Assembly (NCBI RefSeq): GCF_033110965.1
Contig: NZ_CP137003.1
Span: 1,612,001 to 1,676,000 of the forward strand
Direction of reading: 5' to 3'
Source: Raineyella sp. LH-20
Lineage (GTDB): Bacteria > Actinomycetota > Actinomycetes > Propionibacteriales > Propionibacteriaceae
DNA: 64,000 bases
Shown here: positions 1 through 9,566 of the stretch, in pieces
How the letters are laid out: each line of letters starts with the position of its first letter
How positions within the stretch are numbered: the first letter of the stretch is position 1
The notes under the pieces: model-generated
What the model saw: the letters and a program-made list of their open reading frames with translations, nothing else
Told to the model about the DNA's origin: nothing
Database searches by the model: none
Position numbers and translations under genes: made by a program

Positions 1-545
<545 letters not shown>

Positions 546-549
<4 letters not shown>

Positions 550-1235
550 CCGATCCCGAGAGCGTGAACGGCGAGCCGGAGGAGCAGGAGGGCCTGCACA
601 TCTCCGACAAGCGTCGTTTCGATCCCGAGACGTACGAACGTCGCGTCCCGACCCCGGCGGCCGAGCAGGCCGCCGGGGAGCCGGGCCGACCGGTCGACGA
701 GCCCGTGACGGCCGACGAGGCCGACAGCGAATCCGAGGAGGGTGAGGTGCCCGGCGAGTTCGTGGTGCCCGACGACGCGAGCGAACTCGTGGAGGACGTC
801 CGGGTGGTGGAGCTGGAGTCGCAGGTGCGCGAACGCACCGAGGACCTGCAGCGCCTGCAGGCCGAGTACGTCAACTACAAGCGCCGGGTCGACCGGGACC
901 GGGACGTGTCCCGACAGAACGGGATCGAGTCGGTGCTGGGTGACCTGCTGGCCGTCCTCGACGACCTGCGTGCGGCCCGCGCCCACGAGGACCTCACCGG
1001 TGGCTTCAAGGCTGTCGCCGAGGAGATCGAGAAGGTCGCTGCCAAGCATGGTCTCGAGGCGTACGGCGTTGCCGGCGAGGCCTTCGACCCGCAGGTCCAC
1101 GAGGCGCTGATGCACCAGCCGGCGCCGGAGGGCACCGAGGTCGACGGGCCGACCGTTGTCGCGGTGCTGCAGCCCGGCTACCGGATCGGCGAGCGCGTGC
1201 TGCGGCCGGCCCGGGTGGCCGTCACCGGGGCCTGA
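546..1235 (+). CDS. grpE: Nucleotide exchange factor GrpE
   Basis: GrpE releases ADP from DnaK and works as a dimer in the cytoplasm. The protein is 229 residues. It has a long acidic N-terminal extension (about residues 1-80, common in actinobacteria), a coiled-coil segment near residues 85-120 ([20 protein letters not shown]), and a C-terminal beta domain with the family signature region around [20 protein letters not shown]. The start is GTG at 546, overlapping the dnaK stop as GTGA. A strong hairpin follows 20 bp after the stop, before dnaJ. Confidence 0.96.
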
Positions 1236-1254
1236 GCCGTCACCACGGGTGGCA

Positions 1255-1305
1255 GAGGGATCGGCGGTCCGGTCCCGGAGTGTTCGTCCGGACCGCCGAT
1301 CCCTC
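1255..1305 (+). terminator. Strong 18-bp hairpin between grpE and dnaJ
   Basis: A perfect inverted repeat has arms at 1255-1272 and 1288-1305 (core GGATCGGCGGTCCGG and its complement) around a 15-base loop. No T-tract follows, so it is not a classic intrinsic terminator. Actinobacterial terminators often lack the T-tract, and an attenuator or an mRNA processing/stabilising stem within the dnaK operon is equally possible. The rest of the 185-bp gap to dnaJ shows nothing else recognisable. Confidence 0.6.
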
Positions 1306-1420
1306 GCCCGACCGCCCGCCGATTCCTGAACGACGCAGCGCCGCAGGGCGGAACCGCCCGCTGCAGCGTGGCACGACGAACACTCCACACCACCCACACC
1401 ACGGATGAGAGGCCGCGCCG

Positions 1421-2572
1421 GTGAGCACGAAGGACTGGCTCGAGAAGGACTACTACAAGGTCCTGGGCGTCTCGAAGGACGCCACCCAGGACGACATCAA
1501 GAAGGCCTTCCGCAAGCTGGCGCGCGAGAACCACCCCGACGCCAACCCCGGCAACGCCGACAAGGCCGAGCGGTTCAAGGCCGTCTCGGAAGCGAACGAC
1601 GTGCTCTCCGACCCCAAGAAGCGCAAGGAGTACGACCAGCAGCGCAGCCTGTTCGGCGGTGGCTTCCGGTTCAACCGCGGCCAGGGCCAGGCGACGCCGA
1701 ACGTCGACGACCTGTTCCGCGGCGCCTCCTCCGGCGCGGGGGAGTTCTCCGACCTGCTCGGCGGCCTGTTCGGCGGGTCCGGCGGGGTCCGGCGGGCCAC
1801 CAGCCGCAGTCCCCGCCGCGGCGCCGACGTCGAGGGCGACGTGACGATCGACTTCGACCAGTCGGTCGAGGGCACCACCGTCTCCATGCAGATGGTCTCC
1901 GACGCCCCCTGCCAGGCCTGCTCCGGCACCGGCGCCAAGTCCGGCACGGTGCCGCGGGTCTGCCCGACCTGCCAGGGCTCCGGGATGCGTACGGCCACCT
2001 CCGGCGGCGTGTTCCAGGTGACCGAGCCGTGCCAGGACTGCCACGGCCGCGGCCTGATCGTCGACGACCCGTGCCCGGTCTGCGGCGGTTCCGGACGCGG
2101 CCGGTCGACCCGGACCATGCAGGTGCGGATCCCCGCCGGCGTCGAGGACGGCCAACGGATCCGGCTCAAGGGCAAGGGCTCCCAGGGCGAGCACGGCGGC
2201 GGCCCCGGCGACCTCTACGTGGACGTCCACGTCACCCCGCACAAGCTCTTCGGCCGCAGCGGCACCAACCTCACCATCACCGCACCGGTGACCTTCACCG
2301 AGGCGGCGCTGGGCGCCGAGATCGAGGTGCCGACGCTGCACGGGCAGCACGTCCGGCTGCGGATCCCCGCCGGGACGCCGAACGGTCGTACGTTCCGGGT
2401 CCGCGGCCGGGGCGTGGTCCGCAAGGACGGCTCGAAGGGTGACCTGCTGGTGACCATCGAGGTGACCGTCCCGGCGCACCTCACCGACAAGGCCCGCAAC
2501 GCCCTGCTGATCTACGCCGACGAGGCCGGCGAGACCGACCCGCGGGTGGCCCTCTTCGCCCGGGAGCCCTGA
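1421..2572 (+). CDS. dnaJ: Chaperone DnaJ (Hsp40)
   Basis: Type I Hsp40 co-chaperone that delivers substrates to DnaK and stimulates its ATPase. The protein is 383 residues, usual for the family. Domains in order: J domain (about 9-74) with the catalytic HPD at 38-40, a Gly/Phe-rich linker (about 75-130), a zinc domain with four CxxCxGxG-type motifs ([32 protein letters not shown], about 165-230), then two beta-barrel substrate-binding domains. The start is GTG at 1421. The stop overlaps the ATG of hspR (TGATG), so the two are probably co-translated. Confidence 0.97.
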   Translation: MSTKDWLEKDYYKVLGVSKDATQDDIKKAFRKLARENHPDANPGNADKAERFKAVSEANDVLSDPKKRKEYDQQRSLFGGGFRFNRGQGQATPNVDDLFRGASSGAGEFSDLLGGLFGGSGGVRRATSRSPRRGADVEGDVTIDFDQSVEGTTVSMQMVSDAPCQACSGTGAKSGTVPRVCPTCQGSGMRTATSGGVFQVTEPCQDCHGRGLIVDDPCPVCGGSGRGRSTRTMQVRIPAGVEDGQRIRLKGKGSQGEHGGGPGDLYVDVHVTPHKLFGRSGTNLTITAPVTFTEAALGAEIEVPTLHGQHVRLRIPAGTPNGRTFRVRGRGVVRKDGSKGDLLVTIEVTVPAHLTDKARNALLIYADEAGETDPRVALFAREP

Positions 2573-3000
2573 TGGCCGCCGAGTCGAGCCGGCTCCCGGA
2601 ACGGATCGACCGGGATGCGCCGATCTTCGCCATCTCCGTCGCGGCCCGACTCGCCGGCATGCACCCGCAGACGCTGCGGACGTACGACCGCCTGGGCCTG
2701 GTGTCCCCACGGCGTACGTCCGGGCGGGGGCGGCGCTACTCGCCCCGTGATGTCGAGCGGCTGCGGTTGATCCAACACCTCAGCCAGGTCGAGGGGATCA
2801 ACCTGGAGGGGATCCGCCGGATCCTCCAGATGCAGGATCTGGTCGATGAGCTGCAGGGCCAGGTGCAGGCCCTGGAGGAACGGCTCCGGGAGGCGCTGGC
2901 CGCCCCTGCCGGGTCCCGGTTCTTCACCGCCGATCCGTCGGGCAGCGTACGGATGGGCTCCTCGGTGGGTCGTCCGCCCCGCGCCCTGACCGTGCGCTGA
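2572..3000 (+). CDS. hspR: Heat-shock repressor HspR (MerR family)
   Basis: Autoregulatory repressor of the dnaK operon in actinobacteria, which uses DnaK as co-repressor (known for the family). The protein is 142 residues. The N-terminal winged-helix MerR domain (about 17-85) carries the typical run MHPQTLRTYDRLGLVSP, and a coiled-coil helix near 85-112 (VDELQGQVQALEERLREAL) is the dimerisation region. It is the last gene of dnaK-grpE-dnaJ-hspR, the classic actinobacterial order, and overlaps the dnaJ stop by one base. Confidence 0.95.
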   Translation: MAAESSRLPERIDRDAPIFAISVAARLAGMHPQTLRTYDRLGLVSPRRTSGRGRRYSPRDVERLRLIQHLSQVEGINLEGIRRILQMQDLVDELQGQVQALEERLREALAAPAGSRFFTADPSGSVRMGSSVGRPPRALTVR

Positions 3001-3054
3001 CCGCCGCGAGTGCCGCGATCGGTGCGATCGGTGCGATCGGTGTGATCGGGCTGA

Positions 3055-4317
3055 TCACCCCTGGCGGTGCGTCCCGGTGATGCCGAGGTCGGCCAGCACC
3101 GCCTCCGCGGCGCGCTGGCCGGACACCATCGCTCCGTGGATCGAGCCGGTCTTGCGGTGGTCGCCGGCGACGTACACGTCGTCCCAGATCCGCACCTGCT
3201 GGCGGTCCGACAGCGGCGGCCGGTGCGTCGGGATCGCGTTCGGCAGCTCGAAGTGCGCGACCACCTCCCAGTCGTCGGTCGGCACACCGTAGATCGCGGA
3301 CAGGTGACGGCGGACGACCCGGGCGCTGGCCCGCCCGTCGAACCGGTCGAGCAACGTCTTCGCGGCCACCAGATGGCAGTTCGGCGGAGCGTACGAGGGG
3401 GCGAAGCTGGTCACCTCGACCGCCGTCCACACCGGCCCGATGGGCCCGCGCCCGTCGAGGGCGAAGACCGGCAGCGGGAACGGTGCCGCCGGGGCCCGGA
3501 ACCACCAAGTGGCGACGCCCTGCATCCGCGGGCGGCGCACCGGGAGCAGCTGGTTGACCGCCTCCGGGCTCACCGCCACCACCGCCTTGCGGGCCCGCAG
3601 GGTGTCACCCCAGGTGTGCACCTCCACGCCGCCGCCGGTCTCCAGCACGGCCGAGGCGTGCATCTCCAGCCGGACCGGTGCGCGCAGCTGTGAGGCGAGC
3701 AGTTCCGGTAGCGCTTGCATGCCGTCGGCCGGCAGTCCGGGGGTGCCGGCCAGGATCGAGTGCAGCACCCACTTGGCGTACGCAGCCGAGGTCGTCCCGC
3801 TGCTGTCGGCGAGCATGGCAGAGAGCACCGGCAGCAGCAGTTCCTCGCGCAGTGCGCCACGCACCGTGAACTCGTCCAGGGAAGCCACCAGGGTGGTGTC
3901 GTTGTCGGAGTCGAGCACCCGTCCGCCGACCAGTCCGCTGGACGACCAACGGACGAGGGCGGTGAGGTCGGTCGCCGAGATCATCCGGCTGCGGACCATC
4001 GACGGCAGCAGCCGAGGGACCCGACGCGGGTCGCCGACCAGCTGCGGTCCGTCGGTGCGGCGCACCAGGAGAGCGGCCAACGGGAGACGCAGGTCGAGCC
4101 GGGCCAGATCCACCCATCGGCGCACCGCTGGCATCTGCGGGTTGACCGTCATCAGCCCCCAGTCGCAGGTGAAGCCGTCGATCCGCGACGATCGGATCCT
4201 GCCGCCGACGGTCTGCCCGGCGTCCACGGTGAGGACCTGCAGTCCGGCGTCCTCCAGCGCCCGGGCGCAGCGCAGACCGGCCACTCCGGCCCCGATCACG
4301 ATGACATCGGCATCCAC
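3055..4317 (-). CDS. FAD-dependent amine-oxidase-like oxidoreductase
   Basis: Flavoprotein of the NAD(P)-binding/amine-oxidase superfamily; substrate unknown. The protein is 420 residues. The N-terminal dinucleotide-binding motif GAGVAG is at about residues 9-14, followed at about 30-42 by a segment with GGRIRSS, the arginine-containing flavin motif seen in monoamine and phytoene oxidases. A C-terminal FAD segment near VYVAGDHRKTGSIHGAM matches the usual second flavin contact. No signal peptide is present, so it should be cytoplasmic. It converges on hspR, and the short gap holds directly repeated GATCGGTGC units (3015-3050). Confidence 0.8.
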   Translation of the reverse strand: MDADVIVIGAGVAGLRCARALEDAGLQVLTVDAGQTVGGRIRSSRIDGFTCDWGLMTVNPQMPAVRRWVDLARLDLRLPLAALLVRRTDGPQLVGDPRRVPRLLPSMVRSRMISATDLTALVRWSSSGLVGGRVLDSDNDTTLVASLDEFTVRGALREELLLPVLSAMLADSSGTTSAAYAKWVLHSILAGTPGLPADGMQALPELLASQLRAPVRLEMHASAVLETGGGVEVHTWGDTLRARKAVVAVSPEAVNQLLPVRRPRMQGVATWWFRAPAAPFPLPVFALDGRGPIGPVWTAVEVTSFAPSYAPPNCHLVAAKTLLDRFDGRASARVVRRHLSAIYGVPTDDWEVVAHFELPNAIPTHRPPLSDRQQVRIWDDVYVAGDHRKTGSIHGAMVSGQRAAEAVLADLGITGTHRQG

Positions 4318-4410
4318 GCGATCACCTCCTGCCCGGGTCCCTCAGCGGGCCCGGTCACTCGACATGTGTGCTGCCCGGCCGGTGCCGGACGGGGCGTCGA
4401 TCAACGCCGA

Positions 4411-4839
4411 TCAGCTCAGCTCGAGCTGCCCGAACTTGTTGAACCGCACGAAATCCTCGTGGGGGGTGTAGATGAACTCCCACAGATGGGCGTCGAGGTC
4501 GGCGACGACGGCGGTGTAGCCACCCCACTCGCGGTCGGCCGGCGGGCGGACGGAGTAGCCTCCCGCCGCCAGCCACTCCTCGTACGCCTCGCGGACCTGC
4601 GCGGCAGTGCGGAAGTTGGACATCAGACGCTGCCCGCGGAACCCGGCGCCGCAGGGGGACAGCTGGGCGTTGCCGGCGAGAGCGTCCCAGCTCGTCAGCG
4701 CCAGGATCGGCCCGAGGGTCTGGAAGTAGACCACCTCCGGCGACCGGCGGTGCGCTTCGAAACCGACAGCCTCGTAGAACTGCGCCGACCGCTCCAGGTC
4801 CTTCACCCCGAGCGTCACGATCGACAGGTGCGGTTTCAT
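4411..4839 (-). CDS. VOC (glyoxalase/bleomycin resistance) family protein
   Basis: Small protein of the vicinal oxygen chelate fold, 142 residues from the ATG at 4839; an upstream in-frame start at 4866 exists but gives an uncharacteristic leader. The N-terminal pattern HLSIVTLGVKDLERSAQFYE is typical of the family. This family includes dioxygenases, epimerases and drug-binding proteins; nothing here decides the substrate. It lies beside a second VOC gene in the same orientation with closely similar layout (for example WGGY near the C-terminus of both), suggesting an old tandem duplication. Confidence 0.75.
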   Translation of the reverse strand: MKPHLSIVTLGVKDLERSAQFYEAVGFEAHRRSPEVVYFQTLGPILALTSWDALAGNAQLSPCGAGFRGQRLMSNFRTAAQVREAYEEWLAAGGYSVRPPADREWGGYTAVVADLDAHLWEFIYTPHEDFVRFNKFGQLELS

Positions 4840-4885
4840 GCGATCACCGTAGCTCCGGCGGCCCATCGGGGGCGGCGGCGAGGGA

Positions 4886-5311
4886 TCACGTGTGCTGCTC
4901 CTCGGGAAAGGCCAGCGCCGTCTGGAGGCGGGGTGCGAAACACATCCCCGACAGGTGACCGTCAGGGTCGGCCGCGATGCCGGCGTATCCGCCCCAGGAC
5001 CTGGTGCTCGGCTGGCGGACGCCGATCGCCCCGGCGGCGATCCAGGTGCCGTACGTCGCGTCGACCGCGGCCTTGTCGCTGAAGTAGAGCGTCAGGTGGC
5101 TGCCGCGGAACCCACTGGCTTCGGGCGCCACGCCGGTGTCCTGGGCGAGGGCGGCCCAGTTGCGGAGGACCAGGTGGACGCCGTCGCGGACCAGGATGGC
5201 ACCCAGCTCGTCCTCGGCCAACGGTCGGAAGCCGACCGCACGATAGAAGGCCTGGGAACGGGCGCGGTCGCGGACCCCGAGGGTGATCGAGCACAGGCAG
5301 GCCGACGTCAT
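4886..5311 (-). CDS. VOC (glyoxalase) family protein, paralogue of the next gene downstream
   Basis: 141-residue VOC-fold protein. It shares family features with the 4411-4839 product: SITLGVRDRARSQAFYRAVGF at the N-terminus, a GFRG element in the middle and SWGGYAG near the end. ATG at 5311 is chosen; a GTG two codons upstream is also possible. Substrate and metal ligands cannot be assigned confidently. It is probably co-transcribed with the neighbouring VOC gene 46 bp downstream. Confidence 0.75.
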   Translation of the reverse strand: MTSACLCSITLGVRDRARSQAFYRAVGFRPLAEDELGAILVRDGVHLVLRNWAALAQDTGVAPEASGFRGSHLTLYFSDKAAVDATYGTWIAAGAIGVRQPSTRSWGGYAGIAADPDGHLSGMCFAPRLQTALAFPEEQHT

Positions 5312-5385
5312 GTCCACCAGCTTAGGCCACCCTTTCCGGCCGAACGATACGTCATCGTATTGCGCGCCTGTGGGCTGGATGTGGG

Positions 5386-7257
5386 TCAGGAGCCGAAGAA
5401 GGCCTTCATGAGCGGGCCGGCGCTGGCCGACCCGGACGGCCCGTCCCCGACGTAGACGGCCACCGCGATGCCGTCACGGTAACCGATCATCCAGGCGTGT
5501 GTCTTCGGTGGCGTGGCGGTGCCGTACTCGGCGGTGCCTGTCTTCGCGCCGGTGAGCGTGCCCCGCATCCCGGAGCCGGTCCCCTCGGCCACCACGGCCT
5601 GCATGATCGACTGCAGCTGGGTCGCCTCCTGCGGGGTGAGCGGGGCCGCGGCGGGGGTGGGCTGCTGGGAGGCGACCAGGTGGGGGATGACCGTGTGCCC
5701 GCTGGCCACCGAGGCGGCGACCCCGGCCATCGCCATCGGAGAAGCTTCGATCAGCCCCTGCCCGATCATCGCCTCAGCGCCGCCGACGGTGTTCGCCGGC
5801 GGCGGGACGGAGCCGTAGAAGGCGGGGAAACCGGCGTCGTAGTCCTTCCCGAGGCCCAGGCTGGCGGCTGCCTCGGCGAGTTGTTGCGGGGTGATCCTGT
5901 CGTGCTGGCTGATCACTGCGGTGTTGCAGGAATTGGCCACGGCCTTGCGCAGTGTGGTCGGCCCGAGTGCGCTGGTGGGCAGATCGGAGTAGTTGGTGAA
6001 GGTCCGTCCGTCGACGGTCAGGGTGGGGCTGCAGGTGACCGGACTGTCGGGGGTGAGGCCCGCACGGAGCAGCGCCAGGGAGGTGACCACCTTGAAGGTC
6101 GAGCCGGGGGCGACCCGGCCGTACGTCGCTGTCGGGTTCGCGCCGTCGGCCGTCGAGGTGGCCGCGGCGAGGATCGCACCGCTGGAGGTGTCGACGGCGA
6201 CGAGGGCCGCCGAACCCTTGACCGAGGCGAGTGCCTGCTCGGCCCGGGTCTGTCGTGCCTGGTCGAGGGTGGTGCGGAGCGCAGCCCCGGCGGTAGGGGT
6301 CGCCGAGAACAGCGTCGGCGGGTTGGCGGCCCGGCCGGCAGGGAGGCTCCGCGGCACGACGATGACCCGATCGCCCGGGGTGCCGCGCAGTTGGTCGTCG
6401 AAGCGCTGCTGGAGGCCGCTGACACCCACGGTGTCGCCCTCGAGCACCTTCCCGCCGGATGCCTGCGCGGTCTTCGCGTCGGCGGCGCCGACGGTGCCCA
6501 ACAGACCCTGGGCGAAGGTGGCGGTCGGAGCCAGTGGGCGGGTGTCCTTCTGGATCCGCGCCCCGGGCGCGTTGAGGAAGGCGCTGGGCACCTGGGCCTG
6601 GTCGGCCCGGATGGTCAGCGCCTCGACGAAGGCGATCGGCCCGGCGGCGTGGACCCGGTCGAGATAGCCCTGCTGGTCGATGTCCAGCGCCGTGGCGATG
6701 GCCTTCGCCGACGCGTCGACCTGCTCGCTGCCGATGGTCGACTTGTCCAGCCCGAGGATGAACACGTCGCGGTCCTTGACCAGGGGGGTCCCGTCGGCAC
6801 CGAGGATCTGGCCGCGGTCGGCCGTCGTCCGCTGGTGGACCAGTCGCGTGTCCTCGGTGAGCGCGGGGTGCAGGGTGGTCGCCGTCCAGTCCAGCGCCCA
6901 GCCCTCGGTGGTGCGGGAGTAGGTGGCGGTGGCCGTGTAGTGCCAGGTGCCGGCCGGGAACACCCAGTCGTAACTGAGCGGGACGGACGCTTTCGACCCG
7001 TCGACGATGGCCGCGCCGGGGGTGACCTGCGGCCTGATCCCGTCCATCCCACTGGTCAGCGCGGCCAGGTCGGCGTTCGCGTCGACGCCGTTGGACGTCC
7101 GCAGGCCGGCCATCGATCCGCGGGTCAGGCCCTGGACGAGGGCGGTGACCTGCGTGTTCAGCCCGAACCGGCCGAGGGGTGCGCAGCCGGCGGTGGCGGC
7201 CACCAGGATCACCGCGAGAAGAGGGATCGTCAGATGTCGGGTTCCGCCGCGAGTCAC
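5386..7257 (-). CDS. Penicillin-binding transpeptidase with lipoprotein signal (class B-like, MecA N-terminal type)
   Basis: D,D-transpeptidase that cross-links peptidoglycan outside the membrane. From GTG at 7257 the protein is 623 residues and begins with a lipoprotein signal peptide ending in VAATAGC (a TTG start at 7293 would add 12 residues). Next come an NTF2-like N-terminal domain (about 25-140), a PBP dimerisation region, and the transpeptidase domain with STFK (about 386-389), SCN (about 443-445) and KTG (about 572-574), so all three active-site motifs are intact. The layout resembles the PbpA/MecA-like class of Gram-positives. Beta-lactam sensitivity cannot be inferred. It is divergent from the VOC gene at 7405. 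Confidence 0.88.
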   Translation of the reverse strand: MTRGGTRHLTIPLLAVILVAATAGCAPLGRFGLNTQVTALVQGLTRGSMAGLRTSNGVDANADLAALTSGMDGIRPQVTPGAAIVDGSKASVPLSYDWVFPAGTWHYTATATYSRTTEGWALDWTATTLHPALTEDTRLVHQRTTADRGQILGADGTPLVKDRDVFILGLDKSTIGSEQVDASAKAIATALDIDQQGYLDRVHAAGPIAFVEALTIRADQAQVPSAFLNAPGARIQKDTRPLAPTATFAQGLLGTVGAADAKTAQASGGKVLEGDTVGVSGLQQRFDDQLRGTPGDRVIVVPRSLPAGRAANPPTLFSATPTAGAALRTTLDQARQTRAEQALASVKGSAALVAVDTSSGAILAAATSTADGANPTATYGRVAPGSTFKVVTSLALLRAGLTPDSPVTCSPTLTVDGRTFTNYSDLPTSALGPTTLRKAVANSCNTAVISQHDRITPQQLAEAAASLGLGKDYDAGFPAFYGSVPPPANTVGGAEAMIGQGLIEASPMAMAGVAASVASGHTVIPHLVASQQPTPAAAPLTPQEATQLQSIMQAVVAEGTGSGMRGTLTGAKTGTAEYGTATPPKTHAWMIGYRDGIAVAVYVGDGPSGSASAGPLMKAFFGS

Positions 7258-7404
7258 TTCTGCAGTCTTCGCCACTCCGCGGCTCAGGGTCAACGGGTGC
7301 AGTGCTGAATCGAGTCGGTGGTGTGATGCGTCTCACATTCGCAGAACGGGGCGAGCCTGTGCCGTTCTCTGGCGCGGCTCATCGCGAGCGGGCACGATGA
7401 GCCC

Positions 7405-7836
7405 ATGATCACGGCGATGCACCTGCTCATCTACTCCGACGACGCCGCAGCGACGCGGACCTTCCTGCGCGACGTGCTGTTGCTGGAGTCGGTGTCCGCC
7501 CGCGGTGCCGAGCCGGAGGAGGCCTCGGCGGACGACTGGCTGATCTTCGCGGCCGGGCCCTGCGAGCTCGCCGTGCACCCGACCCGCGCCGAGAACGAGA
7601 GGCTGACCTACGAGTCGCCGCAGCACCACAGCATCGCCTTGATGTGTGACGACCTCGCCGACACCATGGCCGAGCTCGAAGGGCGCGGCGCGGTGTTCCT
7701 CGGTGAGGCGCAGGACCTGGGCTGGGGCCTGGCGGTGACCCTCCAGGTGCCGGGCGCCGAGGACATGCTGCTCTACCAGCCGCGGCACGCGACGGCGTAC
7801 GCCAAGGGGCTCACGGCCGAACGGATCAGGGAGTGA
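7405..7836 (+). CDS. VOC family protein
   Basis: 143-residue VOC-fold protein beginning MITAMHLLIYSDDAAATRTF, a typical family N-terminus. A histidine pair (QHHSIALMCDD, about 72-82) and a C-terminal acidic segment could supply metal ligands, but the function is not identifiable. It is a single gene, divergent from the penicillin-binding protein gene and convergent with the sensor kinase gene. Confidence 0.7.
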   Translation: MITAMHLLIYSDDAAATRTFLRDVLLLESVSARGAEPEEASADDWLIFAAGPCELAVHPTRAENERLTYESPQHHSIALMCDDLADTMAELEGRGAVFLGEAQDLGWGLAVTLQVPGAEDMLLYQPRHATAYAKGLTAERIRE

Positions 7837-7922
7837 CCACCCTGGCGTGACGGGCCGGTGTGACGGCTCACGGAGGGGGAGTGACTGCTCAACGACCCGG
7901 CGGCGGGCCTCAGGGCCGGGCT

Positions 7923-7947
7923 GGTGCCGGGCCTCAGGCCGGGCACC
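7923..7947. terminator. Hairpin between convergent genes
   Basis: GGTGCCGGGCCT and AGGCCGGGCACC form a 12-bp stem with one mismatch and a one-base centre. It lies between the VOC gene (ending 7836) and the convergent kinase gene (ending 7953). The surrounding 7837-7952 stretch is GC-rich, with repeated GCCTCAGG/GGGCC words. It probably serves as a shared bidirectional terminator. No T-tract is present. Confidence 0.45.
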
Positions 7948-7952
7948 GGGTC

Positions 7953-9566
7953 TCAGGGCCTGACGGCGAGGCTGCCGGCCGGAGGGAGCCGTACGGTGAA
8001 CACCGTCTCCCCGGGCCGGGAGGTGCACCCGACCGTGCCGCCGTGCGCCTCGACGACGGCGCGGACGATCGCCAGGCCGAGCCCGGTGCTGCCCTCGGTC
8101 GACTTGCGGGAGCTGTCCCCGCGGGCGAAACGGTCGAACAGGTGCGGCAGGAAGTCCGCGGCGATGCCCCGCCCGTCGTCGGTCACCGTCGCCTCGACGA
8201 AGCCGTCCCCGCCACGACGGACGACGGTGCGGACCGTGCTGCCCGCCGGGGTGTGCTTGCGGGCGTTGGAGAGCAGATTGGCCAGCACCTGGGACAGCTG
8301 GCGGCCGTCGCCGTGCACGGTCATCGCGTCGTCGGGGACGTCGCAGGTGAAGGTGTGGTCGGGGCCCGCCGCGGTGGCGTCGAGGACGGCCTCGACGGCG
8401 AGTTCGCTGAGGTCGAGGTCGACGAACGTGGGCGTACGTCCCTCGTCGAGCCGGGCCAGCATCAGCAGGTCCTCGACCAGGGCCGTCATCCGGTCCGCCT
8501 GCGACTCCACCCGGCCCAGCGACGTACGCCCCTCGGGACTGAGGTCCTCGGTGAGCCGCAGGATGTCGGTGTAGCCGCGGACCGCGGCGAGCGGCGTACG
8601 CAACTCGTGGGAGGCATCGGCGACGAACGCGCGGAGCTGGCGCTCGGTGCGGGAGCGGGCGGCGAGCGCCTCGTCGACGTTGTCGATGAGCAGGTTGAGG
8701 GCGTGGCCGACATTGCCCACCTCGGTGCCGGGCTCGGCCAGGTCGGCGGGCACCCGGCGCCCGCTGAGATCGACGGGGCCGGTCTCCAGCGGCATCGCCG
8801 CGACCTCGGTCGCCACTGTCGAGATCCGTGCCAGCGGCCGTAGGGAACGGGTGATGGCCAGTGCGGCGACCAGGCCGGCCAGCGCCAGCGCCGAGGCGCC
8901 GCCGATCAGCTCGGTGACGGTGAGCAGGGCCACCGGCCCGTCGACGGTGGACGTCGGCAGACCGGTCACCACCACCTGGGCGGCCCCGGTCGACGGGTCG
9001 ACCACAGTGATCGGCAGCATCCGGTACTCACCGATCGAGAGACGTACGGTCTGCAGGCCGGCCTGATGGGAGTCGTTCTCGGCATCGCTCTGCCGCAGCG
9101 TCCCCGCGCCCGCCGTGAGCAGCCCGGCGTCGGCGATGGTCTGCACGTCGGCCACCCGCAGGGCGGTGGCGGAGCCGTCCGGAACGCGGTAGAACGCCGC
9201 GATCGCACCGGAGGGGTCCCGGACCAGGGTGAGCACCCGGGTCGGTTGGCCGGGGGCGTCGATCGGGTTGCGGTCGTGCTCGTCGTCGCGGTCGTTCGTC
9301 CGCGCGTACGTCAGGGAGCGCAGCGCCGCCTGCTGGACGTCGGAGTCGAGCCGCTGGGCGAGGTTGCGGTGCATCACCGCGACGGTGGCGGCACCGAAGG
9401 CACCGAGCACGGCGGCCATGATCACCAGGATGACGGCGACCAACCGGGTCGTCAGGCTGAGTCGGCGCCGGGGGGCGGGGCGTACGCCGGGGTGCCGGAC
9501 GGCGGCCGGGGTGGGCACGGGGGAGGAGCCGGACGGGCCGGCGGTGAGGGTCGGGTCAGCCGCCAT
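7953..9566 (-). CDS. Two-component sensor histidine kinase
   Basis: Membrane sensor kinase of 537 residues. It has a transmembrane helix near residues 35-57, an extracytoplasmic sensor region, and a second transmembrane helix near 210-235. A HAMP linker follows, then HisKA with the phospho-acceptor in FVADASHELRTPLAAVRGYT, then an HATPase domain with NLLSNARKHTP (N box), TDDGRGIA (G1) and GLGLAIVRAVVEAHGG (G2). The ATG at 9566 shares a base with the stop of the upstream response regulator (TGATG), so the pair is co-translated. The signal sensed is unknown. Confidence 0.92.
   Translation of the reverse strand: MAADPTLTAGPSGSSPVPTPAAVRHPGVRPAPRRRLSLTTRLVAVILVIMAAVLGAFGAATVAVMHRNLAQRLDSDVQQAALRSLTYARTNDRDDEHDRNPIDAPGQPTRVLTLVRDPSGAIAAFYRVPDGSATALRVADVQTIADAGLLTAGAGTLRQSDAENDSHQAGLQTVRLSIGEYRMLPITVVDPSTGAAQVVVTGLPTSTVDGPVALLTVTELIGGASALALAGLVAALAITRSLRPLARISTVATEVAAMPLETGPVDLSGRRVPADLAEPGTEVGNVGHALNLLIDNVDEALAARSRTERQLRAFVADASHELRTPLAAVRGYTDILRLTEDLSPEGRTSLGRVESQADRMTALVEDLLMLARLDEGRTPTFVDLDLSELAVEAVLDATAAGPDHTFTCDVPDDAMTVHGDGRQLSQVLANLLSNARKHTPAGSTVRTVVRRGGDGFVEATVTDDGRGIAADFLPHLFDRFARGDSSRKSTEGSTGLGLAIVRAVVEAHGGTVGCTSRPGETVFTVRLPPAGSLAVRP

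Noticed and set aside
1178-2710. Long minus-strand open frames opposite dnaJ and other genes
   Set aside because: Shadow frames common in GC-rich DNA; the plus-strand proteins have full domain signatures.
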